Positions 25,077-33,575 of a stretch of DNA of 64,000 nt are shown one piece after another. The notes under the pieces were generated by a model. The model searched no databases and was not told the DNA's origin. It saw only the letters and a program-made list of their open reading frames with translations. This DNA is from Flavobacterium cauense R2A-7 (GTDB taxonomy: Bacteria; Bacteroidota; Bacteroidia; Flavobacteriales; Flavobacteriaceae). Where the stretch lies: the NCBI RefSeq assembly GCF_000498475.1, contig NZ_AVBI01000012.1:186001-250000 (forward strand). The letters are read 5' to 3'. The position numbers and the translations under genes are program-made. Position 1 is the first letter of the stretch, and each line of letters begins with the position of its first letter.

Positions 25077-25958
25077 ATGAACTTTTCAGCAAAAATGCTT
25101 CGCGATAACGCACTTGAAGATAAAGTAATCGTGGTAACCGGCGGCGGAAGCGGCTTGGGCAAAGCGATGACCAAATATTTTATGGAATTGGGCGCAAAAG
25201 TGGCCATTACTTCCCGCGATTTGGAAAAATTACAAACTACTGCCAAAGAACTGGAAACCGAAACCGGTGGAAAATGTCTGGCCATTCAATGCGACGTGCG
25301 TCATTACGACCAAGTAGAAGCCATGTTAGCCGAAGTTTTAAAAGCTTACGGAAAAGTAGATGTTTTACTGAACAATGCCGCCGGAAATTTCATCTCACCA
25401 ACCGAGCGTTTATCCGCTAATGCATGGGATACAATTATCGATATCGTTTTGAAAGGTTCGAAAAACTGTACCTTGGCATTTGGTAAACACTGGATTGAAG
25501 CCAAACAACAAAACACCAACGTTTTAAATATAGTTACTACTTATGCTTGGACGGGATCAGCTTATGTAGTTCCTTCCGCTACAGCAAAAGCCGGAGTTTT
25601 AGCCATGACCCGCAGTTTAGCGGTGGAATGGGCGAAATACGGTATCCGCATGAACGCCATCGCACCGGGTCCTTTCCCAACCAAAGGAGCATGGGACCGA
25701 TTGCTTCCGGGTGACTTGAAAGAAAAATTCGATTTGGCTAAAAAAGTGCCGTTGAAACGTGTGGGCGATCATCAGGAATTGGCCAATTTAGCCGCTTATT
25801 TAGTTTCTGATTTCTCTGCATACATCAATGGTGAAGTCGTTACGATTGATGGAGGTGAATGGTTACAAGGCGCCGGACAATTCAATTTATTAGAACAGGT
25901 TCCAACTGAATTATGGGACATGTTGGAAATGATGATTAAATCGAAAGGAAATAAATAA
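25077..25958 (+). CDS. SDR oxidoreductase, 2,4-dienoyl-CoA reductase-like
   Basis: A 293-residue short-chain dehydrogenase with NADP-binding VTGGGSGLGKAMTKYF and LLNNAAGNF. The catalytic region reads TGSAYVVPSATAKAGVLAMT instead of the classic YxxxK; this pattern and PGPFPTKGAWDRLLPG match mitochondrial/peroxisomal-type 2,4-dienoyl-CoA reductase, which reduces polyunsaturated acyl-CoAs for beta-oxidation using Lys plus an unusual Tyr. The assignment to that subfamily is by motif recall. It is a single gene ended by a strong terminator. Confidence 0.85.
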   Translation: MNFSAKMLRDNALEDKVIVVTGGGSGLGKAMTKYFMELGAKVAITSRDLEKLQTTAKELETETGGKCLAIQCDVRHYDQVEAMLAEVLKAYGKVDVLLNNAAGNFISPTERLSANAWDTIIDIVLKGSKNCTLAFGKHWIEAKQQNTNVLNIVTTYAWTGSAYVVPSATAKAGVLAMTRSLAVEWAKYGIRMNAIAPGPFPTKGAWDRLLPGDLKEKFDLAKKVPLKRVGDHQELANLAAYLVSDFSAYINGEVVTIDGGEWLQGAGQFNLLEQVPTELWDMLEMMIKSKGNK

Positions 25959-25968
25959 TAGTGGTCAG

Positions 25969-26060
25969 TATTCAGTGGTCAGTATATAGTAAAAGAGCGA
26001 AATAATTTCGCTCTTTTCTTTTTTAAACCGAACAAACTGAACACTGAACACTGAACGCTG
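25969..26060. repeat. repeat-flanked terminator: TGGTCAGTA / CTGAACA arms
   Basis: Two direct copies of TGGTCAGTA (25972 onward) lie to the left and three tandem copies of ACTGAACA/ACTGAACG to the right of a central hairpin. The right-hand units are roughly complementary to the left-hand ones, so the whole stretch is a long imperfect inverted repeat. Short CAGT-rich repeats of this type are frequent between flavobacterial genes. Confidence 0.65.
25991..26017. terminator. strong terminator after the SDR gene
   Basis: Perfect 12-bp stem AAAAGAGCGAAA / TTTCGCTCTTTT with 3-nt loop, followed by T-rich sequence, 33 bp after the SDR stop. Confidence 0.85.
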
Positions 26061-26145
26061 CTAACTTTACAACATTGTTAACAAATAACATTTTCATAAA
26101 CCATAATAAATTGTATTTTTACGCTTCAAAATTTGTAAAGACAAA

Positions 26146-26913
26146 ATGGGTAAAATCATTGCTATAGCCAATCAGAAAGGTGGCGTTGGAAAAACTACGA
26201 CTTCAGTTAATTTAGCGGCTTCCTTAGGCGTTTTAGAAAAAAAAGTACTACTAATTGACGCTGATCCACAGGCAAATGCCTCATCCGGATTAGGAATTGA
26301 CGTGGAAAGTGTCGAAATCGGAACCTACCAGATTCTGGAACACAGCAACACACCCGACGAAGCAACCATCTCCTGCTCGGCGCCGAACGTTTCGGTAATT
26401 CCGGCGCATATTGACTTGGTGGCTATCGAAATCGAATTGGTTGACAAGGAAAACCGCGAGTACATGCTGAAACAGGCATTGGCAAGCGTAAAAGATAAGT
26501 ACGACTACATCATCATCGACTGTGCCCCATCGTTAGGTTTACTGACGTTGAACGCATTAACGGCTGCTGATTCAGTTGTAATTCCGATTCAATGCGAGTA
26601 TTTCGCCTTGGAAGGTCTTGGAAAATTGCTGAACACGATAAAAAGCGTACAGAAAATCCACAATCCTGAATTGGATATTGAAGGGTTATTGTTAACGATG
26701 TACGATTCGCGTTTGCGTTTATCGAACCAAGTCGTGGAAGAAGTTCAGAAACACTTCAACAATATGGTTTTTGACACCATAATTCAAAGAAATATCAAGC
26801 TGAGTGAAGCTCCAAGTTTTGGTGAAAGCATCATTAATTATGACGCAACCAGCAAAGGCGCAACAAATTACCTGAACTTGGCAGAAGAAATAATCAAGAA
26901 AAACAGCAATTAG
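26146..26913 (+). CDS. parA: chromosome partitioning ATPase ParA (Soj)
   Basis: A 255-residue deviant Walker ATPase: KGGVGKTTTSVNLAASLG with the signature lysine, LLIDADPQANASSGLG, and IIIDCAPSLGLLTLNALTAA. ParA binds DNA non-specifically in its ATP form and moves ParB-parS complexes apart. The gene is 7 bp upstream of parB and is the first of parA-parB-DUF5683-dapB-lepB-wbqC. The length is that of chromosomal Soj proteins, with no N-terminal HTH as in plasmid ParA. Confidence 0.96.
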   Translation: MGKIIAIANQKGGVGKTTTSVNLAASLGVLEKKVLLIDADPQANASSGLGIDVESVEIGTYQILEHSNTPDEATISCSAPNVSVIPAHIDLVAIEIELVDKENREYMLKQALASVKDKYDYIIIDCAPSLGLLTLNALTAADSVVIPIQCEYFALEGLGKLLNTIKSVQKIHNPELDIEGLLLTMYDSRLRLSNQVVEEVQKHFNNMVFDTIIQRNIKLSEAPSFGESIINYDATSKGATNYLNLAEEIIKKNSN

Positions 26914-26920
26914 TAGTTGT

Positions 26921-27820
26921 ATGACAAAAGCGATAAAAAAACAGGCATTAGGAAGAGGATTATCGGCGCTATTAAAAGATCCGGAGAACGACATCAAATC
27001 GGTAGAGGACAAAAATGCAGATAAAGTTGTTGGAAATATAATCGAATTGGAAATTGAAGCGATTGAAATCAATCCGTTTCAGCCGAGAACCAATTTCAAC
27101 GAAGAGTCGTTACAGGAATTGGCTTCATCTATTCGTGAATTAGGTGTAATACAACCGATTACTGTTAGAAAAACCGACTTCAACAAATACCAATTAATTT
27201 CCGGGGAACGTCGTTTACGCGCCTCCAAATTAATCGGTTTAAAAACGGTTCCCGCATACATTCGTTTGGCAAACGACAACGATTCCTTAGTAATGGCTTT
27301 AGTGGAAAACATCCAGCGTCATGACTTAGATCCCATCGAAATTGCCTTATCTTACCAACGTTTGATTGACGAAATTCAGCTTACACAAGAGCAAATGAGC
27401 GACCGTGTGGGCAAAAAACGTTCTACGATTGCCAATTATTTGCGTCTGTTAAAATTAGATCCGATTATCCAAACGGGAATTCGCGACGGCTTCATCACTA
27501 TGGGACATGGTCGAGCCATTATCAACGTAGAAGACCATGACATCCAAACCGATATTTATCAGAAAATTGTAAGTCAGAATCTATCGGTTCGTGAAACGGA
27601 AGCTTTGGTTAAAGCTTACCACGAAAGCCTAAAACCGGCTGCTGCAAAAGCACCGAAAGGCACTTCATTCGAAGTAAGCAACGACAAGAAAAAAGCCTTT
27701 ACTGATTTCTTCGGAGCTAAAGTAGATGTAAAAGTAGCCGGAAACGGAAAAGGAAAAATTACAATTCCGTTCCATTCCGAGGAAGATTTCAACCGAATTA
27801 TCAAACTAATCAACGGATAG
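26921..27820 (+). CDS. parB: chromosome partitioning protein ParB (Spo0J)
   Basis: A 299-residue parS-binding CTPase clamp. The N-terminal basic motif KKQALGRGLSALLKD contacts ParA; the CTP/nuclease-like domain has IEINPFQPRTNFNEESLQEL, LISGERRLRASKLIG and MALVENIQRHDLDPIE (box II GERRxRA and ENIQR are intact). A central HTH (EQMSDRVGKKRSTIANYLRL) binds parS, and a C-terminal dimer domain closes the protein. I did not find a clear parS site in the window. The stop codon overlaps the GTG start of the next gene by one base. Confidence 0.96.
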   Translation: MTKAIKKQALGRGLSALLKDPENDIKSVEDKNADKVVGNIIELEIEAIEINPFQPRTNFNEESLQELASSIRELGVIQPITVRKTDFNKYQLISGERRLRASKLIGLKTVPAYIRLANDNDSLVMALVENIQRHDLDPIEIALSYQRLIDEIQLTQEQMSDRVGKKRSTIANYLRLLKLDPIIQTGIRDGFITMGHGRAIINVEDHDIQTDIYQKIVSQNLSVRETEALVKAYHESLKPAAAKAPKGTSFEVSNDKKKAFTDFFGAKVDVKVAGNGKGKITIPFHSEEDFNRIIKLING

Positions 27821-28386
27821 TGAATAGGTTCCTAATCATAATCTTCTTTACGCTGTTTTTGACACCGCAATCCGGTTTTTCTCAAACCGAAGTTCCGCTG
27901 TTAATTGCTAAGGATTCCGTAAAATCAGATAAAATGGACGTTTTGGCACCTTCCAAAGCGGCGTTTTATTCAGCTTTAGTACCGGGCTTGGGACAGGTGT
28001 ATAATAAAAAATACTGGAAAGTTCCCATTGTGTATGCCGGCTTAGGAGTTGGGATTTATTTTTATGCTGATAACAATAAAAAATACAATCGTTTCCGCGA
28101 CGAATACAAAAAAAGGCTGAATGGAACTTCCGATCCTAATGACCCATATTTCGGACGTTTGGACAACAGTCGCTTGATTGACGGTCAAAAATTTTACCGC
28201 AGAAACAGGGATTTATCGGCTTTCATTACAGCGGCAATTTACATCTTAAACGTCGTGGATGCCAATGTTGACGCGCACTTAATGCAATTTAACGTAAATG
28301 AAAATCTTACGGTTCGCCCGGATATTTATCAAAATGAAATCAACTACAAACAAAATGTAGGGCTGACACTGAATTATAATTTCTAA
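27820..28386 (+). CDS. DUF5683 domain protein
   Basis: A 188-residue envelope protein with a signal peptide (MNRFLIIIFFTLFLTPQSGF), then the DUF5683 core: SKAAFYSALVPGLGQVYNKK, WKVPIVYAGLGVGIYFYAD and FYRRNRDLSAFITAAIYILN, two or three membrane-associated helices, ending in a strand-like tail. Function is unknown. Translation starts at GTG overlapping the parB stop, so the two are coupled; the gene sits at this place in many Bacteroidota genomes. Confidence 0.85.
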   Translation: MNRFLIIIFFTLFLTPQSGFSQTEVPLLIAKDSVKSDKMDVLAPSKAAFYSALVPGLGQVYNKKYWKVPIVYAGLGVGIYFYADNNKKYNRFRDEYKKRLNGTSDPNDPYFGRLDNSRLIDGQKFYRRNRDLSAFITAAIYILNVVDANVDAHLMQFNVNENLTVRPDIYQNEINYKQNVGLTLNYNF

Positions 28387-28396
28387 TCCGAATATC

Positions 28397-29098
28397 ATGA
28401 AAATCGCACTATTAGGCTATGGAAAAATGGGCAAAGTAATCGAACGCATTGCTTTGGAAAGAGGTCATGAAATTGTGCTGCGAAAAGACCATGATATGGG
28501 CTATGAAGGGTTAGAAAAAGCCGATGTGGCCATTGATTTCAGTGTACCTTCTGCGGCAGTCAGTAACATTTCGGCATGTTTGAATACTAACATACCAATA
28601 GTATCAGGAACAACCGGTTGGCTGGAGCATTATGACGAAATGGTTGCGCTTTGTAACGCCAAAAACGGCGCTTTCATTTACGGATCAAATTTTAGTTTGG
28701 GAGTGAACATCTTCTTTGAATTAAACAATTATCTGGCAAAAATGATGGCAAATCTGGAACAATATAACGTTTCAATGGAAGAAATCCATCATACGCAAAA
28801 ACTGGATGCACCGAGCGGTACAGCTATTTCATTGGCCAACGGAATTATCGAAAATTCCAAGTACACCAATTGGACATTAGAAAAACCAACTGACAATGAA
28901 ATTCACATCGAAGCAAAACGCATTGAAAACATACCGGGGACGCATACTGTTTTTTACGATTCCGAAGTGGATCAGATTGAAATCAAACATACGGCCCACA
29001 GTCGCGAAGGTTTTGCTTTAGGTGCGGTTATTGCAGCTGAATGGCTTCAGAATAAAAAAGGCGTTTTTACAATGAAAGACGTTCTAAATTTGAAATAA
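28397..29098 (+). CDS. dapB: 4-hydroxy-tetrahydrodipicolinate reductase
   Basis: Second step specific to lysine and diaminopimelate synthesis: NAD(P)H reduction of hydroxy-tetrahydrodipicolinate. The 233-residue protein has the N-terminal dinucleotide motif LLGYGKMGKVIE, the loop SGTTGW, GSNFSLGVNIFFEL, and the catalytic/substrate block EEIHHTQKLDAPSGTAISLA. It is slightly shorter than the E. coli enzyme, as is usual in Bacteroidota. It lies 10 bp after the DUF5683 gene, in the parAB-lepB operon. Confidence 0.95.
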   Translation: MKIALLGYGKMGKVIERIALERGHEIVLRKDHDMGYEGLEKADVAIDFSVPSAAVSNISACLNTNIPIVSGTTGWLEHYDEMVALCNAKNGAFIYGSNFSLGVNIFFELNNYLAKMMANLEQYNVSMEEIHHTQKLDAPSGTAISLANGIIENSKYTNWTLEKPTDNEIHIEAKRIENIPGTHTVFYDSEVDQIEIKHTAHSREGFALGAVIAAEWLQNKKGVFTMKDVLNLK

Positions 29099-29121
29099 AA
29101 AATTAAAAATACAAATAACTA

Positions 29122-29146
29122 GTCCATCCTGAACTTGTCGAAGGAC
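29122..29146. repeat. short intergenic inverted repeat (CCTGAACTTGTCGAAGG type)
   Basis: GTCCATCCTGAAC-TTGTCGAAGGAC has GTCC/GGAC ends and an inner TCCT/AGGA pairing. The CTGAACTTGTCGAAG core is a well-known dispersed intergenic motif of Bacteroidota and some other bacteria. It sits between dapB and lepB. Confidence 0.6.
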
Positions 29147-29164
29147 GATTAAAAAAATAGCAAT

Positions 29165-30859
29165 ATGACACTAGTACAATGGTTTATCTTTTTCCTGATT
29201 ATTCAAGTGGTACACTTTTTAGGAACATGGAAATTATATGAAAGAGCGGGCAGAAAAAGATGGGAAGCAGCTATTCCTGTTTATAATGCCATTGTATTGA
29301 TGAAAATCATTGACCGTCCAACCTGGTGGACCATTTTATTATTCGTTCCGGTGGTGAATCTGATTATGTTTCCGGTAGTTTGGGTGGAAACCTTGAGAGC
29401 TTTTGGCAAAAAATCAGAGATGGATACCACGTTAGGTATCGTAACACTTGGTTTCTACATTTACTACATCAATTACACGCAGGAAGTAACCTATATTCCA
29501 AATAAGAATGCGGTTAAAACAGAAAATACGGTAAGTGCCTTACTTTTCGCTTTAGTGGTGGCAACTTTGGTACATACTTATTTCATTCAGCCGTTTACCA
29601 TTCCGTCTTCTTCCTTGGAGAAATCATTATTAATTGGTGATTTCTTATTTGTAAGTAAGTTTCATTATGGCGCAAGAACGCCGATGACTACTGTTGCAGC
29701 TCCAATGGTTCACGACAGTCTTCCACTAGTTAAAACCAAATCTTATTCTACATTTCCACAATTACCGTCTTTCCGTTTCCCGGGAATTCAGAAAATCCAA
29801 CGCAACGACATTGTGGTTTTCAACTGGCCGATGGACACCGTGTATCAGTTTTTTGACCGATCCGGAAGAAGAGCCGAAAAACCAATCGATAAAAAATCGA
29901 ATTATGTAAAACGCTGCGTGGGGATTCCGGGCGACAGTCTTTCCATTAAAGACGGCATCGTTTTCATCAACGGAAAAGAATCGATTTTACCCGAAAGAGC
30001 CAAACCACAGTTTATGCACATGGTTTATGCTAAAAACGGGGTTAACATGGAATTGATTAAAAAGACAGGGTCAACGGAATTTTCCAGAAAATATATAGTA
30101 AAACCGACCAGCCAGGAGCAGTTAAACGCCATTCAACCTTATGTTACCAGTTTTACACAAAACAAAGACAACTCTTTGACAGTCGTAACTTATGCTCAAG
30201 GATTACCATCGACGGTAACCACAAATATCGGGTTATATGCTCAAGAACTTTATGACACTAAAGCTGATGTAAATTTGACACTGAAAGGTGCTGAAGAATT
30301 ACGCAACAGTAAGGCTTATGATTCTATCGTACGCGTGATTCTTCCGAAAGACGCTAAAAACACCGATTGCTTCCCTCACACAAAAGACTGGAGTATCGAC
30401 AACTACGGACCGATTTACATTCCGGAAGCCGGAAAAACAGTGGCGCTTACAAAAGAAACGTTGCCGTTCTACGAATATGCCATTACAGAATACGAACACA
30501 ATGATTTAAAAGTTAGCGGAGACGAAATCCGTATTAACGGACAAATTACAAAAAGTTATACGTTCAAACAGGATTATTACTGGATGATGGGAGACAACCG
30601 TCATCGTTCAGAAGATTCACGCTATTGGGGTTATGTTCCTGCCGATCATATCGTCGGAAAACCGATTTTCATCTGGATGAGTTTAGACCAAGACGTTCCT
30701 TGGAGCAAAGCTATCGACAAAATAAGATGGGAAAGATTATTTACTACCGTTAGCGGAGAAGGCGAACCTGTTTCGTATTTCAAATACTTCCTTATAGCAC
30801 TTTTAGGTTATTTTGGGTATAATTTTTACAAGAAAAGACAAGCTAAGAAGAAAGCATAG
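29165..30859 (+). CDS. lepB: signal peptidase I, long Bacteroidota form
   Basis: A 564-residue membrane protease that removes Sec signal peptides. The N-terminus has several extra transmembrane segments (VQWFIFFLIIQVVHFLGTW; WWTILLFVPVVNLIMFPVVW) before the catalytic domain. The nucleophile is Ser150 in FTIPSSSLEKSLLIGDFLFV; the general-base Lys249 is in NYVKRCVGIPGDSL; box E is MMGDNRHRSEDSRYWGYVP. A large insert separates boxes D and E, and one more C-terminal helix (FLIALLGYFGYNFY) is predicted. The length and extra helices are normal for Bacteroidota LepB. Neighbour of dapB and wbqC. Confidence 0.95.
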   Translation: MTLVQWFIFFLIIQVVHFLGTWKLYERAGRKRWEAAIPVYNAIVLMKIIDRPTWWTILLFVPVVNLIMFPVVWVETLRAFGKKSEMDTTLGIVTLGFYIYYINYTQEVTYIPNKNAVKTENTVSALLFALVVATLVHTYFIQPFTIPSSSLEKSLLIGDFLFVSKFHYGARTPMTTVAAPMVHDSLPLVKTKSYSTFPQLPSFRFPGIQKIQRNDIVVFNWPMDTVYQFFDRSGRRAEKPIDKKSNYVKRCVGIPGDSLSIKDGIVFINGKESILPERAKPQFMHMVYAKNGVNMELIKKTGSTEFSRKYIVKPTSQEQLNAIQPYVTSFTQNKDNSLTVVTYAQGLPSTVTTNIGLYAQELYDTKADVNLTLKGAEELRNSKAYDSIVRVILPKDAKNTDCFPHTKDWSIDNYGPIYIPEAGKTVALTKETLPFYEYAITEYEHNDLKVSGDEIRINGQITKSYTFKQDYYWMMGDNRHRSEDSRYWGYVPADHIVGKPIFIWMSLDQDVPWSKAIDKIRWERLFTTVSGEGEPVSYFKYFLIALLGYFGYNFYKKRQAKKKA

Positions 30860-30932
30860 TTTGTATCTTTTTTACTTTCGCTATCGCTAAAAACAACACC
30901 GGTATAGAATATTAAATTGATTAAGATCATTT

Positions 30933-31005
30933 TGTCATTCCGACGTAAGGAGGAATCCCATTTAGAAACCTAAATTATGAGATTCCTCCTTACGTCGGAA
31001 TGACA
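30933..31005. repeat. 25-bp perfect inverted repeat (TCATTCCGACG type)
   Basis: Arms 30933-30957 and 30981-31005 are exact reverse complements over 25 bp (TGTCATTCCGACGTAAGG..., ...CCTTACGTCGGAATGACA). The 23-nt loop itself holds ATTTAG/CTAAAT. The whole forms one long hairpin between lepB and wbqC. Related GTCATTCCGACG...GGAATC hairpins are familiar intergenic elements in Bacteroidota. Confidence 0.85.
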
Positions 31006-31051
31006 TAACAAATGGCGATTATCTAATCCTTTCAGAGCAAAAAACAACGAA

Positions 31052-31663
31052 ATGAACATAATTATACATCCCACCTACTTCTCTTCCATCAGTCATTTTG
31101 TAGCGATGGTACAAGCTGATTCGATTACCTTTGAAATGGAAGACAATTTCCAGAAACAAACCAATCGCAACCGGATGTATATTTATTCCCCGAACGGTAT
31201 TCAGATGCTGAACATCCCAATCAAACACAATAAAGACGGGCACCAAAAGTTTAAAGAGGTTCGTATTGAAAACGATTTCGATTGGCGTAAAAACCATTTT
31301 AAATCGTTGGAAGCCGCCTACCGCACCTCACCATTCTTTGAATATTTCGAAGACGATTTCCGGGCGTTGTTCAGCAAAAAACACGAATTCATGATGGATC
31401 TGAATTTTGAAACCATCGAATTGGTTACCGACTGTTTAGGCGTGAAATTCGAAATCGAAAAAACCACAGAATATTTTCATGAAGTGGAAGGACTCACGGA
31501 TTTCCGTCATTTGGCAAACGGAAAAAAAGACACTTTACTTTTTGAACCCTACACGCAGGTTTTCGACGACAAACACGGTTTTATCAACAACCTGAGCATC
31601 TTGGATTTACTGTTTAACGAAGGACGTTATGCGGTCGATTATTTAAAACAACAGCAGTTATAA
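31052..31663 (+). CDS. WbqC family protein
   Basis: A 203-residue cytoplasmic protein of the WbqC family: IIIHPTYFSSISHFVAMVQA, FEMEDNFQKQTNRNRMYI and LNIPIKHNKDGHQKFKEVRI are the usual N-terminal blocks, with DWRKNHFKSLEAAYRTSPFF in the middle. The family is found in polysaccharide loci and elsewhere; no reaction is proven. The gene closes the parA-lepB series after the long inverted repeat, and converges with the EEP gene (2-bp gap). Confidence 0.88.
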   Translation: MNIIIHPTYFSSISHFVAMVQADSITFEMEDNFQKQTNRNRMYIYSPNGIQMLNIPIKHNKDGHQKFKEVRIENDFDWRKNHFKSLEAAYRTSPFFEYFEDDFRALFSKKHEFMMDLNFETIELVTDCLGVKFEIEKTTEYFHEVEGLTDFRHLANGKKDTLLFEPYTQVFDDKHGFINNLSILDLLFNEGRYAVDYLKQQQL

Positions 31664-31665
31664 GC

Positions 31666-32703
31666 TTATTCCTCTACCTTTAGAGCTAATCGGGTAGTAA
31701 TTGGAAAATGATCCGAATTGACGAAGTTGTCAAAATTCTTAAAGTTTTTCACTTCAAATTGTTTATCGGCCAAAATATAATCGATACGGGCCGGATAGAA
31801 TTCGTAATCATAAGTCTTTCCGAAACCTTCTCCGGCTTCTTCAAACGTATCTTTCATATTTCCTTTAATGTTTCGGTACACATAGGAAAACGCGCTGTTA
31901 TTCATATCACCACAAATGATTTTCGGGTAATGGCAATCTGTTTTGTGCTCTTTAATTAATTCGGATTGCGATTGCTGTTCGGCGAAAGCTTCACTCATCC
32001 TGCGGAAAATTTTCTTTGATTTGGCTTCATCGATTTTTTCATGAATATCCGGACTGATTTTCGTCGATTGCAAGTGAATACTGTACACCCGAATGGTATC
32101 ACGACGCATTTTGATATCGGCAAATATTACATTGTTATCCGAACCCGGAAAATCAATTTCGCCTTTTTCGATGATGGGAAATTTTGAAAAAATAGCCTGA
32201 CCTGTACGAATATTGTCGCCCTGCATCAGAATGTATTTGTATTTGTAACCCTCAAATTTCACATCGGCAGAAGTAGAATACTCCTGAATACACAACACAT
32301 CCGGATTCTGAGAAGCCACAAAATCGACAATATCTTCGGTGATGTTCTGTTTGCTCATCCACTCGAAAACATTAAAAAGACGAACGTTATAACTCATCAC
32401 CGTAAAGTCATTCTCTTCCACAATCAGATCTTTTCCGGAAAATTTATAAAATTTATTAAAAAAAGTGATGCCAATTAAAAATACAAATGCCGACAACAAC
32501 ACCTGTTTTTTAAGCTGCAATAACCAATAAAACAAAAAAATCAGGTTTAAAATCAGCATTAACGGCAAAATCAATGTTAACACCGAAAGAAACGGAAACA
32601 TTTTAGGCGCAAGAAAAGGCAATAAATAAGCCACGATTGTCAGCACCGCCAAAACGATGTTAAGAAAAAAAGCTATTTTATTGATGATTGATAAATTCTT
32701 CAC
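31666..32703 (-). CDS. membrane-anchored endonuclease/exonuclease/phosphatase (EEP) protein
   Basis: Residues 1-85 carry two or three hydrophobic segments (IAFFLNIVLAVLTIVAYLLP; LILPLMLILNLIFLFYWLL); the rest is an EEP domain: VMSYNVRLFN, DVLCIQEYS (Mg ligand Glu), YSIHLQSTK, ICGDMNNSAFS and the C-terminal NSDHFPITTRL with the catalytic Asp-His pair. The domain probably faces the periplasm and could hydrolyse phosphodiesters of lipids or nucleic acid; the substrate is not known. It is 9 bp downstream of a rhomboid gene and belongs to the mutL-rhomboid-rhomboid-EEP series. Confidence 0.87.
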   Translation of the reverse strand: MKNLSIINKIAFFLNIVLAVLTIVAYLLPFLAPKMFPFLSVLTLILPLMLILNLIFLFYWLLQLKKQVLLSAFVFLIGITFFNKFYKFSGKDLIVEENDFTVMSYNVRLFNVFEWMSKQNITEDIVDFVASQNPDVLCIQEYSTSADVKFEGYKYKYILMQGDNIRTGQAIFSKFPIIEKGEIDFPGSDNNVIFADIKMRRDTIRVYSIHLQSTKISPDIHEKIDEAKSKKIFRRMSEAFAEQQSQSELIKEHKTDCHYPKIICGDMNNSAFSYVYRNIKGNMKDTFEEAGEGFGKTYDYEFYPARIDYILADKQFEVKNFKNFDNFVNSDHFPITTRLALKVEE

Positions 32704-32712
32704 GCGATATTG

Positions 32713-33573
32713 CTACTTCCCTACTTTAAACAAAAATTCTTTTTCTTCTTTCGTTAAACTGTCATAACCCGACTTGCTGATTTTATCCAAAATCTCGTCA
32801 ATTTGTTTTTGGGTACTGTCTTTTTCAACGACCGGCTTGGCAGGTTTCGGTTGCGAGTTCACGTTTTTATGAACTTTTTTGAATGGGGTAGATTTTCTTG
32901 GGGAAAACAAAGAAACAAAATAATCGATTATATTCGACACTATTTTACTCAAATCAGTTCCGTTTTGCAGCAATTTGATGTACAAAAATCCGAAAAGCGA
33001 GCCGCCAATGTGCGCCAGATGTCCACCGGTATTGTTCATCGGAATCTGAATCAGATCCAATACAAACAAAGCCAATGCAATATGCCATAATTTTACATTT
33101 CCGATTAACAGCAGGCGGATTTCCGACAAAGGCGAATAGGTCGCCGCAGCAATCAAAACTGCCATAATCGCGCCGGATGCTCCTACTAAAATGGTATTAT
33201 TCTGAAGAAACAAATCTGTCAGTACAAACACCATTCCCGCGAAAATCCCCCCCAATAAATACAATCCAAAAAATTGTTTTTGTGTGAAATAGGTTAAAAA
33301 CAAACGGCTGGAGAAATTCAGCACAATCATATTGAACAACAAATGCCAGAAATCGGCATGCAAAAACGCGTAGGTAATGAATGTCCAGGGTTTCATTACA
33401 GCCGTAACAGCCGGTGAAGACAAACTCAGCCAATCAAGTACATTCTGAAAAAAAGATGGCGCAAAAGCACTTAAAATAAAGAATGGGATTGCAATACCCA
33501 CATTCCAAAAAATGAGTTTCTGGGCAATCCCTCCGGTAGCGTATTGTAATTTAAAATCGTCTAAAATATTCAT
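32713..33573 (-). CDS. rhomboid family intramembrane serine protease (second of pair)
   Basis: A 286-residue protease with six predicted helices. HADFWHLLFNMIVLNFSSRL matches the H-x-x-x-N motif of helix 2; the nucleophile is in TILVGASGAIMAVLIAAA; the partner His is in GGHLAHIGGSLFGFLYI. All catalytic residues are present. A cytoplasmic C-terminal tail of about 70 residues rich in Lys and Pro follows (SPRKSTPFKKVHKNVNSQPK). It cleaves transmembrane substrates within the membrane; substrates are unknown. It follows another rhomboid gene by 2 bp. Confidence 0.9.
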   Translation of the reverse strand: MNILDDFKLQYATGGIAQKLIFWNVGIAIPFFILSAFAPSFFQNVLDWLSLSSPAVTAVMKPWTFITYAFLHADFWHLLFNMIVLNFSSRLFLTYFTQKQFFGLYLLGGIFAGMVFVLTDLFLQNNTILVGASGAIMAVLIAAATYSPLSEIRLLLIGNVKLWHIALALFVLDLIQIPMNNTGGHLAHIGGSLFGFLYIKLLQNGTDLSKIVSNIIDYFVSLFSPRKSTPFKKVHKNVNSQPKPAKPVVEKDSTQKQIDEILDKISKSGYDSLTKEEKEFLFKVGK

Positions 33574-33575
33574 AA

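Noticed and set aside
26100..28000. Search for a parS site near parAB
   Set aside because: I saw no convincing 16-bp parS-like palindrome (TGTTTCACGTGAAACA type) in the region or the rest of the window.
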